Shown: positions 1 through 10,356, counted from the first letter of the stretch. The stretch: DNA of 64,000 bases from Paenibacillus sp. V4I7 (GCF_030817275.1 NZ_JAUSZD010000001.1:186001-250000); one strand, 5' to 3'. Made by a program: numbers and translations. Notes: generated by a model from the letters alone, not told the origin.

Positions 1-284
1 GTTGGCAATACATAAAGTGTACGCCCACGGACGACCGAATTTAAATCCTTATTGATCTTTGCGTAGATATCCTTCATGCTTGCCGCTGGGCTGAACTTGG
101 CTCGAATGACTATTGATTGATTTCCTACTTTGTAAGTATACGACTCAATGCCTGCCAGCTGGCTCAGGCTGCGTTCGATTGGCACTTCGTAGGTAAAGTG
201 TTGATATGTTAGATGCGCAGCTCCTAAAAGGAGTGACGTGCAAGCAAAACTAATTATGGTTGGCCAAAAGCGAATCGAAATCAT
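1..284 (-). CDS. Small membrane-anchored protein, 3' part cut by window edge
   Basis: The start ATG at 284 is preceded by AAAGGAG at good spacing, and the frame stays open to the left edge, so the gene is partial. The first 24 or so residues form one hydrophobic segment (uncleaved anchor or signal), followed by a soluble part rich in charged and aromatic residues. The gene starts just inside the 3' side of the next gene, whose stop codon overlaps this ribosome site, so the three genes at the left edge probably form one minus-strand operon. I do not recognise the family. Confidence 0.6.
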   Translation of the reverse strand, partial: MISIRFWPTIISFACTSLLLGAAHLTYQHFTYEVPIERSLSQLAGIESYTYKVGNQSIVIRAKFSPAASMKDIYAKINKDLNSVVRGRTLYVLP

Positions 285-296
285 AAGCAGCTCCTT

Positions 297-509
297 TTAC
301 CGTACGACTAGTTGCCAATTCTTCCGGAGGAAATAACCGCCATTGATCCAAACTGCATCAGCATCAAATTTTTCAATAAAGCCACCATATTCGATGAGTT
401 CCCCATGTCTATGAATATCAGTCCATAAACGGAACCAGATTGCATTTTGAAAGTCAGCATCTGTTTGAAGTTGTTTGCCTTTTGCGTAAGCAGAGGGAAA
501 ATCAGGCAT
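297..509 (-). CDS. Hypothetical 70-residue protein
   Basis: A compact cytoplasmic protein without membrane segment or Cys cluster, rich in aromatic residues (several Trp and Phe). It lies 12 bp downstream of the 186-residue gene and its stop overlaps the ribosome site of the next gene, which favours a real operon member. The start ATG at 509 is preceded by a GGAGGA sequence. No family recognised. Confidence 0.6.
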   Translation of the reverse strand: MPDFPSAYAKGKQLQTDADFQNAIWFRLWTDIHRHGELIEYGGFIEKFDADAVWINGGYFLRKNWQLVVR

Positions 510-521
510 ACGGATGTCCTC

Positions 522-1079
522 CTATTCGTAAGTACTCAAATCATATGGGACAAGGAGTGCTTCGTTTGATGTTTTAACCGCGTCTATGTACCAGGATTCT
601 GAAAGGGATAATATCTTTGAGACGAGAAGCGACCAGAGTGCATGTTCTTCTGAGCTCAACTTGTCCCATGTGACGCAATCTGCAGGATCTTTCATTCGTT
701 CATGAGATAAGATGTGATGAAACCATACAATCGGTTTTCCTTGCGACAATCGCACAGAAGTTCCAATTCGGTACTGGTGAGCCTGCTCTTCGCCAGGGAG
801 ATAGGACACAAGAGAAATATAGAGAAAGAACTCTGGCGACCCGCTTCGTACTTTGGAGAAGCGATCTTCATCCCAGAAAGATAATAGTACCCACTCCACT
901 TCGGCATCATCACCAAGAGCTTCGGAGAGGTAGCGGTAGGTCTGCTCATCGGGAAGGACCATAGACACTGCTTCAGCTGCAGCACGAACGCCGAAGGCCT
1001 CCTTAACAATCGGGAATATTTCAGATGCTTTCCCTTCAAGGACCGAGCGGATAAATTGTATTAAGACTTCTTCGTTCAT
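522..1079 (-). CDS. Hypothetical 185-residue protein
   Basis: Soluble, acidic protein with no signal peptide or membrane helix. I start it at the ATG at 1079; a TTG codon directly before it at 1082 is in frame and could also be used. It is the first gene of the left-edge minus operon (spacing 12 bp to the next). A second long frame inside it on the same strand is a shadow. No family recognised. Confidence 0.6.
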   Translation of the reverse strand: MNEEVLIQFIRSVLEGKASEIFPIVKEAFGVRAAAEAVSMVLPDEQTYRYLSEALGDDAEVEWVLLSFWDEDRFSKVRSGSPEFFLYISLVSYLPGEEQAHQYRIGTSVRLSQGKPIVWFHHILSHERMKDPADCVTWDKLSSEEHALWSLLVSKILSLSESWYIDAVKTSNEALLVPYDLSTYE

Positions 1080-1290
1080 CAAGATAGGTCATCCTTCCTA
1101 TTATTTTCAGGTAGCCATAATTGAGGTAGCCTAGGGTGTGGCACTGAGGTGTAAAAAGCAATGTCTGCCACACAACGCTAGAGATATTACGGCGACTGGA
1201 ACAGCCCCCATTCATTTAACGACCAAATAATACCTACGGGAACCTTTGTTCCATTCTACTAAAAAGGAATCGCTTTGTCTATACTTGCAT

Positions 1291-1847
1291 ATGAGTGTCT
1301 TATTACAACGCCATGTGTAGCAAGGGTTTTCTTTGTGTCTTCTTCCCGCGTCCGTTCGCCTGCTCGGCCGTTCGGGTCTCTCCCCTGCTCATGCTTTTAT
1401 TCAATCTCCTTTTTCCTCCCTACCTGCTTGATCCCGTCCCCTCTTTCCTCCCCATATCCTATTCCAGATAACCTACATTTAACTCCTCCCACGTTCTATT
1501 CACTTTTAATCGATGCTGCTTTGTTCTATCCTCCTTATTAGTGCATTTTTCATTTCCCTTGCTTTTTTCTTTTAAAACGATTTTCCGACTCGCGCCGCCG
1601 CCCTGCCGCCCTGCCTGACTTTCGTATCCAGATACGTGAGATATACCCGGTTAGGTCCATCGTATCTAGATGAGCGGAAAGAAAGGATATAAGGAGAAGT
1701 CGGAAGAGACAAAACATAAAAAACGGTATCAAGGGTGGCGGAATTATCGACGGAAGGAGTCTGGAAGCGGGTGGCAGGATAAGGGATGGTGTCGAAGGTA
1801 AGGACGTAGAAGCTAAGCGTAGCAAGGGGTTGTAATAAGACACTCAT
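1291..1847. repeat. 557-bp inverted-repeat element (MITE-like)
   Basis: The ends are a perfect 19-bp inverted repeat: ATGAGTGTCTTATTACAAC at 1291-1309 and its complement at 1829-1847. The left half is strongly pyrimidine-rich on the plus strand and the right half purine-rich, so the two halves can pair loosely and the whole could form a long imperfect hairpin. The open frames inside have compositionally biased, implausible proteins, so I call no gene. It fills the otherwise empty stretch 1083-2092. Confidence 0.5.
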
Positions 1848-1905
1848 CTTTAATAATTTGACTTGATCAAAATCAACTATCCATAAACTAACTTGATAAA
1901 TGTCG

Positions 1906-1925
1906 GACGACAAGAACCTTGTCCG
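1906..1925. repeat. Single copy of the GACAAG-CTTGTC palindrome
   Basis: The sequence GACAAGAACCTTGTC is a near-palindrome. It is the same motif as the better palindrome at 10991-11006 and the decayed copies near 15.7 kb, and it lies about 170 bp beyond the 3' end of the giant-protein operon. It may be an operator, a short terminator-like hairpin or part of a repeat family. Confidence 0.4.
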
Positions 1926-2092
1926 ATTGTGCGCAGATCCACCAGCTTAGTGGCTACCCAGAATGTATTCCATCCATGTCCCTAGTAATGAAATCATAAA
2001 ATTGGATTTCATGCGTTTTTAAAAAAACGAACAGCAGAAAACAACCGCTAAGCTGCTTTTCTGCTGAATATGTTTCCTCATCCATCATATAG

Positions 2093-5000
2093 TTAGTTAT
2101 TATCGTTGTCGTTGTGACTTACCTTTAACTGCAGCCAACCTTCACGTATACTCACAGGTTTATCTACCGGGAATTCTTTTGCATCAATTGGTTTAATTGG
2201 GAATGACCTCGTTTTCCAATCTCCAGTTGAAGTCACGAATCTTTCAACCCAATTCCACTCTCCAAGCGTATCATTGGGCTTTGGATAATAAATTTTTTCC
2301 AAGCGATCTTCCGTTATGATATTCGTTAGTATTGGCCCTCCTTGGAACAGTACTTCCAAATTTCCCTTGTTATCGTTTCGGAACTTGTCAGGCAGTTCTA
2401 GTCTTTTGACCGGAAGCAATCCTGAGTATATATGTGCTTTCGCACACGGGTCTAAAAGCATCGTGATGTATTTCTTTTGTTGATATAGTCCTATCCGAAG
2501 ATAAGATTCCACATTGCTGTCCTGCGGATCAGGCTGCCCGATCACTTGAATATAAGGACTTGACTCGCGATCCGGTCCAGTATAGGCGTGTACTGCATAG
2601 AACTTGGAATAATCCTCCCCTTCGTAATAACCTAGCACCCCGTCTTCAGTCATTTCGGCATTTCCAATCCCCATAGGCAGCTCCAAACGATAATACGGAT
2701 GACGATCCCTATCGGCGTTAAAGTCATTCTTGGGATCAATTACCGGCAGGTCAGGAGTGTCCAATTCCCAGAATACCTTCGATCGAACTAACGCTAAAGG
2801 TCTCCCTAAATAGACTGCAACCGTCTGGCTGAATGATCGGCCTTTTGGGTCGATCATCCACAAGGTCTCGTCAATTGTCTGCATAAAAGCAAGCAGAGCT
2901 GAGCCGCCCGCGGATGTAATACCGATCAGGTAGTCGCCTAATACCCGATAAGTATCTTTCAGATGATTGAGGTCTCTATAAAACACATCAGGGGCTAGTT
3001 CCCACCTAGCCGACATCTCTTGACCGCTCCCTGAAATTCTGATCTCGCCGAGAACTTTTCCCTCGGGAGAATATATCAGAAGTCCGCGATCCAAGTGATT
3101 TGGCAATATCCATCCGCACACCGGGTTTACTTGATCATCGATATGAACTTCCATCAAGTCATTCTGTGCCGATACCCAGTTGAAATTCATGCGCATCGCT
3201 TGAGCGAGTCTCGGCTTTAGTTCTACAACGCCAACTAGATCCGGCTCAGTCATTAACGACTCGGCTACTAAAGGTTCTTTTGCTGCTAAATTGACTGTTT
3301 CCACTTGTCCGAACCGGTCGATGATATCCAACTTCTCTATCTTTAAATGCCCTGCAATCACGGGTTGAAAGTCAGGTGCTTGACCAGAAAACGCGTAATC
3401 TGCCGGCTTCATTCTAATTGCTTCTTCGCCCAGAATTTCTTCCAGTCTTGCTGATAGTGGATGAGCCTTCAAATCTCTGAGTATGAACTGCTCAATTAAC
3501 CCTTCCAATGGTTGTGACAGCACTTTCCATTTACTTAAACGATCTTCAAACGAGATGGCATGATTGGTCGATAGGGCCAAGTCTTTTTTGAACTGATTGA
3601 TCCGATCCTTGAGGTAACCAACAGCCTGTGCACCTAGACATATTCTTCCCCGTATTTTCTGTGAATGGCCTGACATCGGTTTTGCTATGCATGTATAATC
3701 TTCCCCGTTGAATTTCCAATGACTGGCGTCGAACGGCATAGGAAACCACTTGATTTCCCACTCCAAAAAAATAGGCTCCCAAGGCTCACTCCATGGAACC
3801 GTCTCACCCATGTCGAGCAAATCTTGCACCGCTTCATATAAACCGTGAGGCAATCCCCTGTATTCTCTAGGAAACCGATTTTCCCTCCTGTATTGTGCGA
3901 TTCTACATGGAGGCAGGGCGGCTTCTCGAGTAGGCAAGGTCTGCTTAATTCCGGTAATTAGGACAGCAGGATCTTGTGGCCGCCAAAACCGAGAAAGGTT
4001 GACGGGTATCAATTGTTTGTCCGGGTACTGGGAGTGAAATTGCTGATACATCCCCCAAACCGTTCTAGACTGTCCAGGATAGGTATCTAACTCCCCCCTT
4101 AACCGAGCTCCGTAAGAAAGCAATTCACCATCATGGCTTATATCTCCATCCCATTTCCACCAGACATCATACACTTCTTGCCTCATGTTCCTGACGTATC
4201 TTCCTTTTTGGTCCAGTTTCATTTTTGCTTTGTTCAATTCAGACACCGCGCGGTCAGCACTGTCGCGTGACGGGTCAGGCAAAACATTCATACCGTTTCC
4301 AGTACCATTTTCATTTTCTCTATAACTCCAACTCCAAATCCATCCACCCGGTATGCCTTCGAATCCGGTTTGATGAATATGATCATCCAAAGAGTCTGCT
4401 CCATCCGGATCTTCGAAAGAACGCAGTAGATTGTACATGTGGGATTCCAACAGATTTGAAGGTGCCAATATATCATCATCTTCAGTGAATGCTCCCAAAA
4501 GCTCATTCAAAGCATCAGCTGAAGTCAAACCAATCGAAACCAAATGCGGGATCTGCAGTGGATTCGAAGAGGATGTATTGTTCCTGTTCCAGGCAATTCC
4601 CTTCACTTGTCCGTAGACAAAGGTCTGATTCGTCAAAGGCGGATTGTCTCCCACCTCCCAGTCTAATTCACTTAATCTGTTTTTCAGTTCGTTTACTGTT
4701 CGGATTTCGTTCAATGGATCTTGATCCGAATTGGCATACCACCCTATAATTAAATAATTGATTTCTGCTTCGTTTATCCTGTCCAGCGGGTCCACCATAG
4801 AGAATACATCTTTACAGTTCGGTTGGAATATAGCAAAGGTGTGATCTCCCGGTCCCATTATAGTTAATTCATTAAGGTAGTTAACCCCCCAGCGGCCATC
4901 GCCCCATTCCGTAGAGGGGATAGTGAGTCCTATTCGCGCGTGTTCGGACCAAGGACTCCCTGCGTCTTCAAAACGATGAATTGCATTGCTCTCAACGATC

Positions 5001-5305
5001 CAATAACTGGTTCCAGGGTTGTCAGATCCAAGGATCTTCCGAACGACAAGCCAGCGGTTTGGTACGGTTCGAAATTCGTAATCTCCGTCTGATTCAACGC
5101 CAGTGCGAAATGCTTTGGGCAATGTCCAATGCAGGTACATCCCCAAATCGTTCGGACTTATTTCAGTTGTAATGAATGGATCTGGTTCTGGCGATAATTT
5201 CTCATAGTCCATTGTAAAACGTCTGAAGGTTTGCTGCTGTGCAGCTACATTTACCGGCAGTGCCTCTACTGCCATAGGTACAAGACAAATATTCTTAAGT
5301 GCCAT
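2093..5305 (-). CDS. Giant uncharacterised protein, third gene of operon
   Basis: A 1070-residue soluble protein with no signal peptide or membrane helix. The N-terminal part (about residues 50-100) has the pattern 'GMYLHWTLPKAFRTG' followed by 'VPNRWLVVRK', a signature I associate with large uncharacterised bacterial proteins that travel with partners like the next two genes; this is from memory, not a search. It is the last gene of a three-gene minus operon, 35 bp after the 723-residue frame. Starts at ATG 5305, with AAGGAG 12 bp upstream. The last residues are a run of Asn/Asp. The size, Trp-rich beta-like text and lack of catalytic motifs suggest a structural or binding role, but no function can be assigned. 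Confidence 0.8.
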   Translation of the reverse strand: MALKNICLVPMAVEALPVNVAAQQQTFRRFTMDYEKLSPEPDPFITTEISPNDLGMYLHWTLPKAFRTGVESDGDYEFRTVPNRWLVVRKILGSDNPGTSYWIVESNAIHRFEDAGSPWSEHARIGLTIPSTEWGDGRWGVNYLNELTIMGPGDHTFAIFQPNCKDVFSMVDPLDRINEAEINYLIIGWYANSDQDPLNEIRTVNELKNRLSELDWEVGDNPPLTNQTFVYGQVKGIAWNRNNTSSSNPLQIPHLVSIGLTSADALNELLGAFTEDDDILAPSNLLESHMYNLLRSFEDPDGADSLDDHIHQTGFEGIPGGWIWSWSYRENENGTGNGMNVLPDPSRDSADRAVSELNKAKMKLDQKGRYVRNMRQEVYDVWWKWDGDISHDGELLSYGARLRGELDTYPGQSRTVWGMYQQFHSQYPDKQLIPVNLSRFWRPQDPAVLITGIKQTLPTREAALPPCRIAQYRRENRFPREYRGLPHGLYEAVQDLLDMGETVPWSEPWEPIFLEWEIKWFPMPFDASHWKFNGEDYTCIAKPMSGHSQKIRGRICLGAQAVGYLKDRINQFKKDLALSTNHAISFEDRLSKWKVLSQPLEGLIEQFILRDLKAHPLSARLEEILGEEAIRMKPADYAFSGQAPDFQPVIAGHLKIEKLDIIDRFGQVETVNLAAKEPLVAESLMTEPDLVGVVELKPRLAQAMRMNFNWVSAQNDLMEVHIDDQVNPVCGWILPNHLDRGLLIYSPEGKVLGEIRISGSGQEMSARWELAPDVFYRDLNHLKDTYRVLGDYLIGITSAGGSALLAFMQTIDETLWMIDPKGRSFSQTVAVYLGRPLALVRSKVFWELDTPDLPVIDPKNDFNADRDRHPYYRLELPMGIGNAEMTEDGVLGYYEGEDYSKFYAVHAYTGPDRESSPYIQVIGQPDPQDSNVESYLRIGLYQQKKYITMLLDPCAKAHIYSGLLPVKRLELPDKFRNDNKGNLEVLFQGGPILTNIITEDRLEKIYYPKPNDTLGEWNWVERFVTSTGDWKTRSFPIKPIDAKEFPVDKPVSIREGWLQLKVSHNDNDNN

Positions 5306-5340
5306 TTGTACAACAAACTCCTTTTTTCATTCACTTTAAT

Positions 5341-7479
5341 TCATTGCATTGTCAATTGAGCGTAGTCAGGTGCGTCAAGCAATTGTAATGCAAACGTGGA
5401 AGAACCCCACCATTCATTGGCTCGACCAATTTGGGAGTGTAGATGCCGCTGGAGTTGTTCTATGTTTAAAACCCCTAGTTCCTTATTCCGCCAATCCGAA
5501 TCTGGGTCTAAATCTGAGTCCGTATCATGGAATATATAATTATCACCGAGTTCACAGCCAAGATTGGCGCTGAAGTTTTCAGTGCTTCTAAGATCGATGG
5601 AGAAAGACTTGTCTGGTAGGACGTCATATCCGAAACGCTGCTTCTCGTGGTGCTCTGCGATTGTAATGCTTGTTGGTTCTTCATCAAAAAGGTAAACGGC
5701 TATTTGGTCTTGAATCTCCACTTTTTTATGGTTCACCGCAGCTCCATTCACTACTCCTTGAATCCTTACACCCGGATAGTCGGACAGAAGCGATGAACGA
5801 ATGATCAAGCCAATACGTCCGTCATCATGATCCTTGAGTAATCTGCGGATTCCGGCATTCATGGCTTGATCCCAATCCGAATGAACACCGATGCTAAGTG
5901 CTCCGTCTACCATACTTTCCATCCAGCTGCTGTCCAGCCTGAACAGTCGCATTTGCTCGGCAGCAAGCATTTGTATTTGGGGCACCAAGTATGGAAAGGA
6001 TATTTGATTCATGTCTTGAAGTAAATCCAAAAATTGAACCACTTCAATTTCTTCTTGTGTTCCTATACTGGGAAGAAAATGTGATGCGAGACGAAATGGA
6101 TCGCTTATCACTTCGCGAATCTGTCCGAATGGATCTTTCTTCTTCTGTTTTCTTACCTTACGCCATTTCCGATTATATTTTATCGGAAACTCCGTATTCT
6201 CCGACATCGCCTCATGTACACGATTAGCCCAAGGCGAACCAAGCGCTTGTTCCAGTTTCGTCCATATGTCATCAGGATTCGCTGCCAGCGAATACGAGGC
6301 CAGTTTCTCATTCATAAATCGAGCCGCGTATTGACGTCGAAGTATGCACAACTGTTCAGCGAACTTCCGGTTTGCAAGGGCAGCTGCCTTTCCGAATTGA
6401 TATGCGACGGCCCAGGAGGCATCGAAAACACCGTATTTCTGATCGTACTGCAGTAGCTGGAATGCATTCCAAATGTTCGGGACGTTTCTTGGTTTCGCTT
6501 CGGCAACAGGCATCCCGGCTCCCCTGATCCATGCCATCGTTGATTCCCCGGAAATCGTATGGTATGACAAAGGAGAGAAACCGTCGGAAATGCGCTGCTC
6601 CACAACGGCCGGCGGGTTCGAAATTTCAGGGCTCTTGTGTCTTAGCCAGGGTCCGTTCGATCTCATATCTTGCCACAGGTTCTTGACGATGGCTCTGAAG
6701 CTTTTCTCACCTGATGGGGAGCATGTAAACGACCAATCATCGAGCACTATGAATCTAACTAATGGTTTATCCGGAAATGTCCCCTTTAGACGCTCCTCAT
6801 GTCCTTCAAGTGAGACGAAATAGACGTGGAAACGTTGTTGAAGTCCATCCTTTACCTTCGGAATACGATTGCTCAGAATAATGGAAGCGCTTTGTTCCGG
6901 GTACGGTACGGATGCTCTAACATTAGCGAGCCAAGCCGCTTCGTTTTCCTTTAATAATACTTTACGTAGAATATCCGTCGGAATATCGATGGATCGGCAT
7001 TTGGATAAATTCCCTCTCGTAGCTTCAGGAGGAATATTACAAGGAACCTCTACTGTCGTCGGATGCGCATGGAAGCAGTCTGCTACGGTCATGGTTACAG
7101 GTTTTCCGTTACCGACCCACTCATCCTCCCTCAATAGAAGCAACGCCATCCAAGGAAGCTCAGCATCTCCCTCGATCCAGCGTGACCACGGCAATGATTG
7201 ATTTGTTAAGATGAGATGAGGAATGGTGTCCTCGAATTGACCTTCCTGAAGCGGATGTTGAGCGCCTAAGTGTTTCGGGTCAAGGACGAATCGAGGTGCA
7301 TCGACAGTAAATTTTTGTACAGCCTCCATTATTTTGGGTTCCTCGTGTCCATCCTCCATGCGTCCATCCCACATTACTTCTTGATTCACGTGAATGGTAT
7401 AATCTCCGCCTTTTAACGATGGAGACATGCTGTCGTGAATCGAAACGGTGCTTGCATCGATTGCATGTTTACGTTTCAT
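5341..7479 (-). CDS. Giant uncharacterised protein, second gene of operon
   Basis: A soluble protein of about 712 residues. I start it at the ATG at 7479 because GGAGGGACCAT sits directly before it and this ATG overlaps the stop codon of the upstream gene in an ATGA junction, which implies translational coupling; longer in-frame starts fall inside the upstream gene. It opens with 'SLKGGDYTIHVNQEV' and then has 'LPWSRWIEGDAELPWMALLLL' type text (about residues 95-125), again typical of a conserved but uncharacterised family. There is no membrane segment. The coupling suggests a fixed stoichiometry with the DUF6603-like partner. Confidence 0.8.
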   Translation of the reverse strand: MKRKHAIDASTVSIHDSMSPSLKGGDYTIHVNQEVMWDGRMEDGHEEPKIMEAVQKFTVDAPRFVLDPKHLGAQHPLQEGQFEDTIPHLILTNQSLPWSRWIEGDAELPWMALLLLREDEWVGNGKPVTMTVADCFHAHPTTVEVPCNIPPEATRGNLSKCRSIDIPTDILRKVLLKENEAAWLANVRASVPYPEQSASIILSNRIPKVKDGLQQRFHVYFVSLEGHEERLKGTFPDKPLVRFIVLDDWSFTCSPSGEKSFRAIVKNLWQDMRSNGPWLRHKSPEISNPPAVVEQRISDGFSPLSYHTISGESTMAWIRGAGMPVAEAKPRNVPNIWNAFQLLQYDQKYGVFDASWAVAYQFGKAAALANRKFAEQLCILRRQYAARFMNEKLASYSLAANPDDIWTKLEQALGSPWANRVHEAMSENTEFPIKYNRKWRKVRKQKKKDPFGQIREVISDPFRLASHFLPSIGTQEEIEVVQFLDLLQDMNQISFPYLVPQIQMLAAEQMRLFRLDSSWMESMVDGALSIGVHSDWDQAMNAGIRRLLKDHDDGRIGLIIRSSLLSDYPGVRIQGVVNGAAVNHKKVEIQDQIAVYLFDEEPTSITIAEHHEKQRFGYDVLPDKSFSIDLRSTENFSANLGCELGDNYIFHDTDSDLDPDSDWRNKELGVLNIEQLQRHLHSQIGRANEWWGSSTFALQLLDAPDYAQLTMQ

Positions 7480-10181
7480 ATGGTCCCTCCACCGATCGGA
7501 ACCGCTTCCCATATGAGCGGCGGTTCAATATACAACCAGTCTGCATTCTGGCTTAGTTGAAACATCGAATCGTTGTCCCCGCTGTATAATCCTGCTTCCG
7601 TCAAATAACGGATGAGATTGTCTCGCTCTCGCAAGACACCAGCCTCATTAATTGTATTCATAATAATATTACGGGCATTTGGACTAGTTTGAGAATTACC
7701 TTGTATTTTGGAGCCTTCGGTTGGGGGGACATCCATTAACTCAACTCTCTCGCGCTTGTACTTGGAGTCGAACTCAATATCTCCACGATAAGTTGACGTT
7801 GGTTTCACCGGTGAGGCGTCAATACCCACGCACTCCGGAATCGTCTCTTCATGCGGGGCGCTGGGTCTGAACAAGGTAGGCTCTATCCACCACATTGCTT
7901 TTGGAATTCCTTTACGCACGAGCTCTGCATCAAGTTTGACCGCCCCCATCTCATTGTGCCTCAATGACAATGAAAGAGCAGCATAAGTAATTTTTTCACC
8001 CAATAGACGGATACTTAATCCGCGATACTCGCTTTCATCTTCATCAAGCAACACGTTCCATTCCTCTTGGTTACCGTTTAGGTCAAGTACTTTGCAATAC
8101 TTAAATGGAAATTCCGACTCAATAGCAAAGGAAAACTGATCGGCACCAATTTTCCATGTATCAGGATCATCGATAGATGTCGTTGGCATTTTGCCAATGA
8201 GTCCGCTGGACGCATGTATTCGTAAAGGGTGATCAGGATCCGGCAGCATCTTCATAAATTCAGTTTCGCTTTTCTCATCCAGAAGCTGATGCTGCTGCTT
8301 CTTTCGTTCCCCAAAAGATATGGGTATTGTGCAAGCGAAGCAATCCAGCAGCACTTTTCCTCCTGTAGGAGGACCCCATAGTTCAAATGTAGTGCCAAAT
8401 TCGATTTTGAGAAAACGCTCGAACCATTTTAAGACACCTTTGACTTTGGTTTTTACTTGACCGCGGACGGTAACTCCTACAGCGGCATCTACATAGAAAG
8501 GCTTCCATTCCAGCAGAAAATCCGCATAAGCTATAAATCCGAGATAAACGTTGTTCTTGTCGTATGCCAGCTCGAAACTGCCCCCGCCCATCGTGCATGC
8601 TGGAGTAATCGCAAAATACGAGCTGCCTTTCAACACGAACCCGCCTATATCCCAGTTCAGAGACAACCGATCCAATCGTGGATAATGGCTGGGAACTTGG
8701 AACTTCGGATGATATCCTCCGAGTGAAATGGCAAAATCGCCATTGAAGTTTTCCCCGTACCAGAACCAAGCGGCGAAATCGCCGCCAAGTTTGCAGTTCT
8801 TGCTGAACAGAAACGAATCTTCTGTCAGAGTTGAAGATATGCCCGCGAAACCCTGGGAGGGCTTCCATACCCCTTTCAATAGTGCTTCTACATGTACGAA
8901 CTTGTTGTCATGCCCAGACTTTTTCGGCAAATCCAGCGTAGACTTTCCAAGGAGGATCAACTCTAATTCCTTGCTCATTTGGCCGATTAGAAGCATTTTG
9001 GATTCGATTAACTCAAATGTATTAAAATCTAAACCTACCGCGAGCCAGTTAGAACCGGTCTCCGCGACGATCCATTGCTTAAGCTTCGTTAAGACCCGAT
9101 TCATTTGATCGTCGCGGTCCATGAGCGGTACAACATTTACTTCCTCTACTGTCGGTTCCTTGAATCTTCGATTGATCCCAAATCCTAAACTGATCCCTGT
9201 GACGTACATGTAAGGTGGGCCGCCGAGGTGTTGATCCAAACTTGCATATACGAATAATGAATCTTCACCATCTATTTGTTCATACTGCCCGATTGCATCA
9301 ATGCTGCGCTTCAATGTTTCGATCGAAGCCGATCCCCCAAACTTGTTCTCTGACTCCATCAGGAGACCGCCGCTGATCTTCATCGGATCCAAGTCATAGG
9401 TTAAGTCCATTCCCTGCAGAAGGGTAGCAACATCTGGCCCGGATATAAACGGAACAGATGCATGTAAATCCAATAATTCCAATTCAACGCCAAACAACGA
9501 TACAAGACCATCAATTCTAGTATCAAAGCGAAAATCCGTGCCGGACATTCCAATCCCAATTCTACGGATTGTAAGCGGCCCCAATGTTTGTTGGACCGGA
9601 AACCATATGTCCGTCCGGTAATGGATTTCTGTTTCATCTGGTGCTAAACCCGATTCGACTCGATTAGGATCATATAACAAGATATCCCATGGTTTCGTTT
9701 GTCCGAATAGCTCCGTTCTTCCGTATATCCGAAGTCCAGGCTGCAATACACGTGCCGGGAATATGTTCTCGCGAAGAAGGGTATTCCAACTGTCCACAGT
9801 TGATTTCAGAACGGTTGTCAAACCAAGATGAACATACGCCATCCCTTCCAAATGCACTCCTATGCTTTGCAATGCAGGGATGGATTTGCCGAACAGCTTC
9901 ATTTGCGATAAATTCATACTTCTTCTAAAATTGACTGCAAAAGCAAAATGTTCTTCTTCTTGGTCCGGTTTGATCAATCCAAACCGCAGTTGCGGATAGT
10001 CCTGAAGATTGCCTGTTACGACATATGGAGGAGGGTTAGAGGGGTTGGGCATACTTACATCCCTTAATTCCAAGTCATACGGTTCTAGAATTGGGAAACC
10101 AACTGGGATTCGAATTCCTAATTCGCTAAGCAAGTCTTTTAGTTTGATATTTTGGACGAGTATCGGTATAAACGGTTCCAT
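7476..10181 (-). CDS. DUF6603-like giant protein, first gene of operon
   Basis: A 901-residue protein, start ATG 10181 with GAGGTG before it. The stretch around residues 520-600 ('GGSFELAYDKNNVYLGF', 'FLLEWKPFYVDAAVGVTVR', 'FELWGPPTGGKVLLDC') matches my memory of the DUF6603 domain: a Gly-rich beta-strand repeat, a W.PF segment and the WGPP.GG box. DUF6603 proteins occur in bacteria and fungi and have no known function. The gene is coupled to the next by an ATGA overlap. The three proteins probably act as one assembly; whether it is exported is not visible, since none has a signal peptide. Confidence 0.75.
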   Translation of the reverse strand: MEPFIPILVQNIKLKDLLSELGIRIPVGFPILEPYDLELRDVSMPNPSNPPPYVVTGNLQDYPQLRFGLIKPDQEEEHFAFAVNFRRSMNLSQMKLFGKSIPALQSIGVHLEGMAYVHLGLTTVLKSTVDSWNTLLRENIFPARVLQPGLRIYGRTELFGQTKPWDILLYDPNRVESGLAPDETEIHYRTDIWFPVQQTLGPLTIRRIGIGMSGTDFRFDTRIDGLVSLFGVELELLDLHASVPFISGPDVATLLQGMDLTYDLDPMKISGGLLMESENKFGGSASIETLKRSIDAIGQYEQIDGEDSLFVYASLDQHLGGPPYMYVTGISLGFGINRRFKEPTVEEVNVVPLMDRDDQMNRVLTKLKQWIVAETGSNWLAVGLDFNTFELIESKMLLIGQMSKELELILLGKSTLDLPKKSGHDNKFVHVEALLKGVWKPSQGFAGISSTLTEDSFLFSKNCKLGGDFAAWFWYGENFNGDFAISLGGYHPKFQVPSHYPRLDRLSLNWDIGGFVLKGSSYFAITPACTMGGGSFELAYDKNNVYLGFIAYADFLLEWKPFYVDAAVGVTVRGQVKTKVKGVLKWFERFLKIEFGTTFELWGPPTGGKVLLDCFACTIPISFGERKKQQHQLLDEKSETEFMKMLPDPDHPLRIHASSGLIGKMPTTSIDDPDTWKIGADQFSFAIESEFPFKYCKVLDLNGNQEEWNVLLDEDESEYRGLSIRLLGEKITYAALSLSLRHNEMGAVKLDAELVRKGIPKAMWWIEPTLFRPSAPHEETIPECVGIDASPVKPTSTYRGDIEFDSKYKRERVELMDVPPTEGSKIQGNSQTSPNARNIIMNTINEAGVLRERDNLIRYLTEAGLYSGDNDSMFQLSQNADWLYIEPPLIWEAVPIGGGTI

Positions 10182-10330
10182 GTTTCACCTCGATTTTTAG
10201 TTCTGAATTTCGTTATATGTTCTTTCTAATTGTTTGAATATTTATTCCCAAATATTCACAAAAATGAAAGATTTAATTTAAAGGATGACCTAAATTGTCA
10301 CAATGGATATTACGATGCAGGAAAAAGAAA

Positions 10331-10356
10331 CCACCGTCATTTAACTGACGGCGGTG
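10331..10356. terminator. Hairpin upstream of the giant-protein operon
   Basis: CCGTCA and TGACGG form a stem (10334-10339 with 10346-10351), extended by CACC/GGTG. It lies in a gene-free stretch and may stop transcription entering the operon from the right. Confidence 0.45.

Noticed and set aside
1275..1913. Open frames in the pyrimidine/purine-biased stretch
   Set aside because: Their proteins are Ser/Pro/Leu runs caused by strand bias, and none has a ribosome site.
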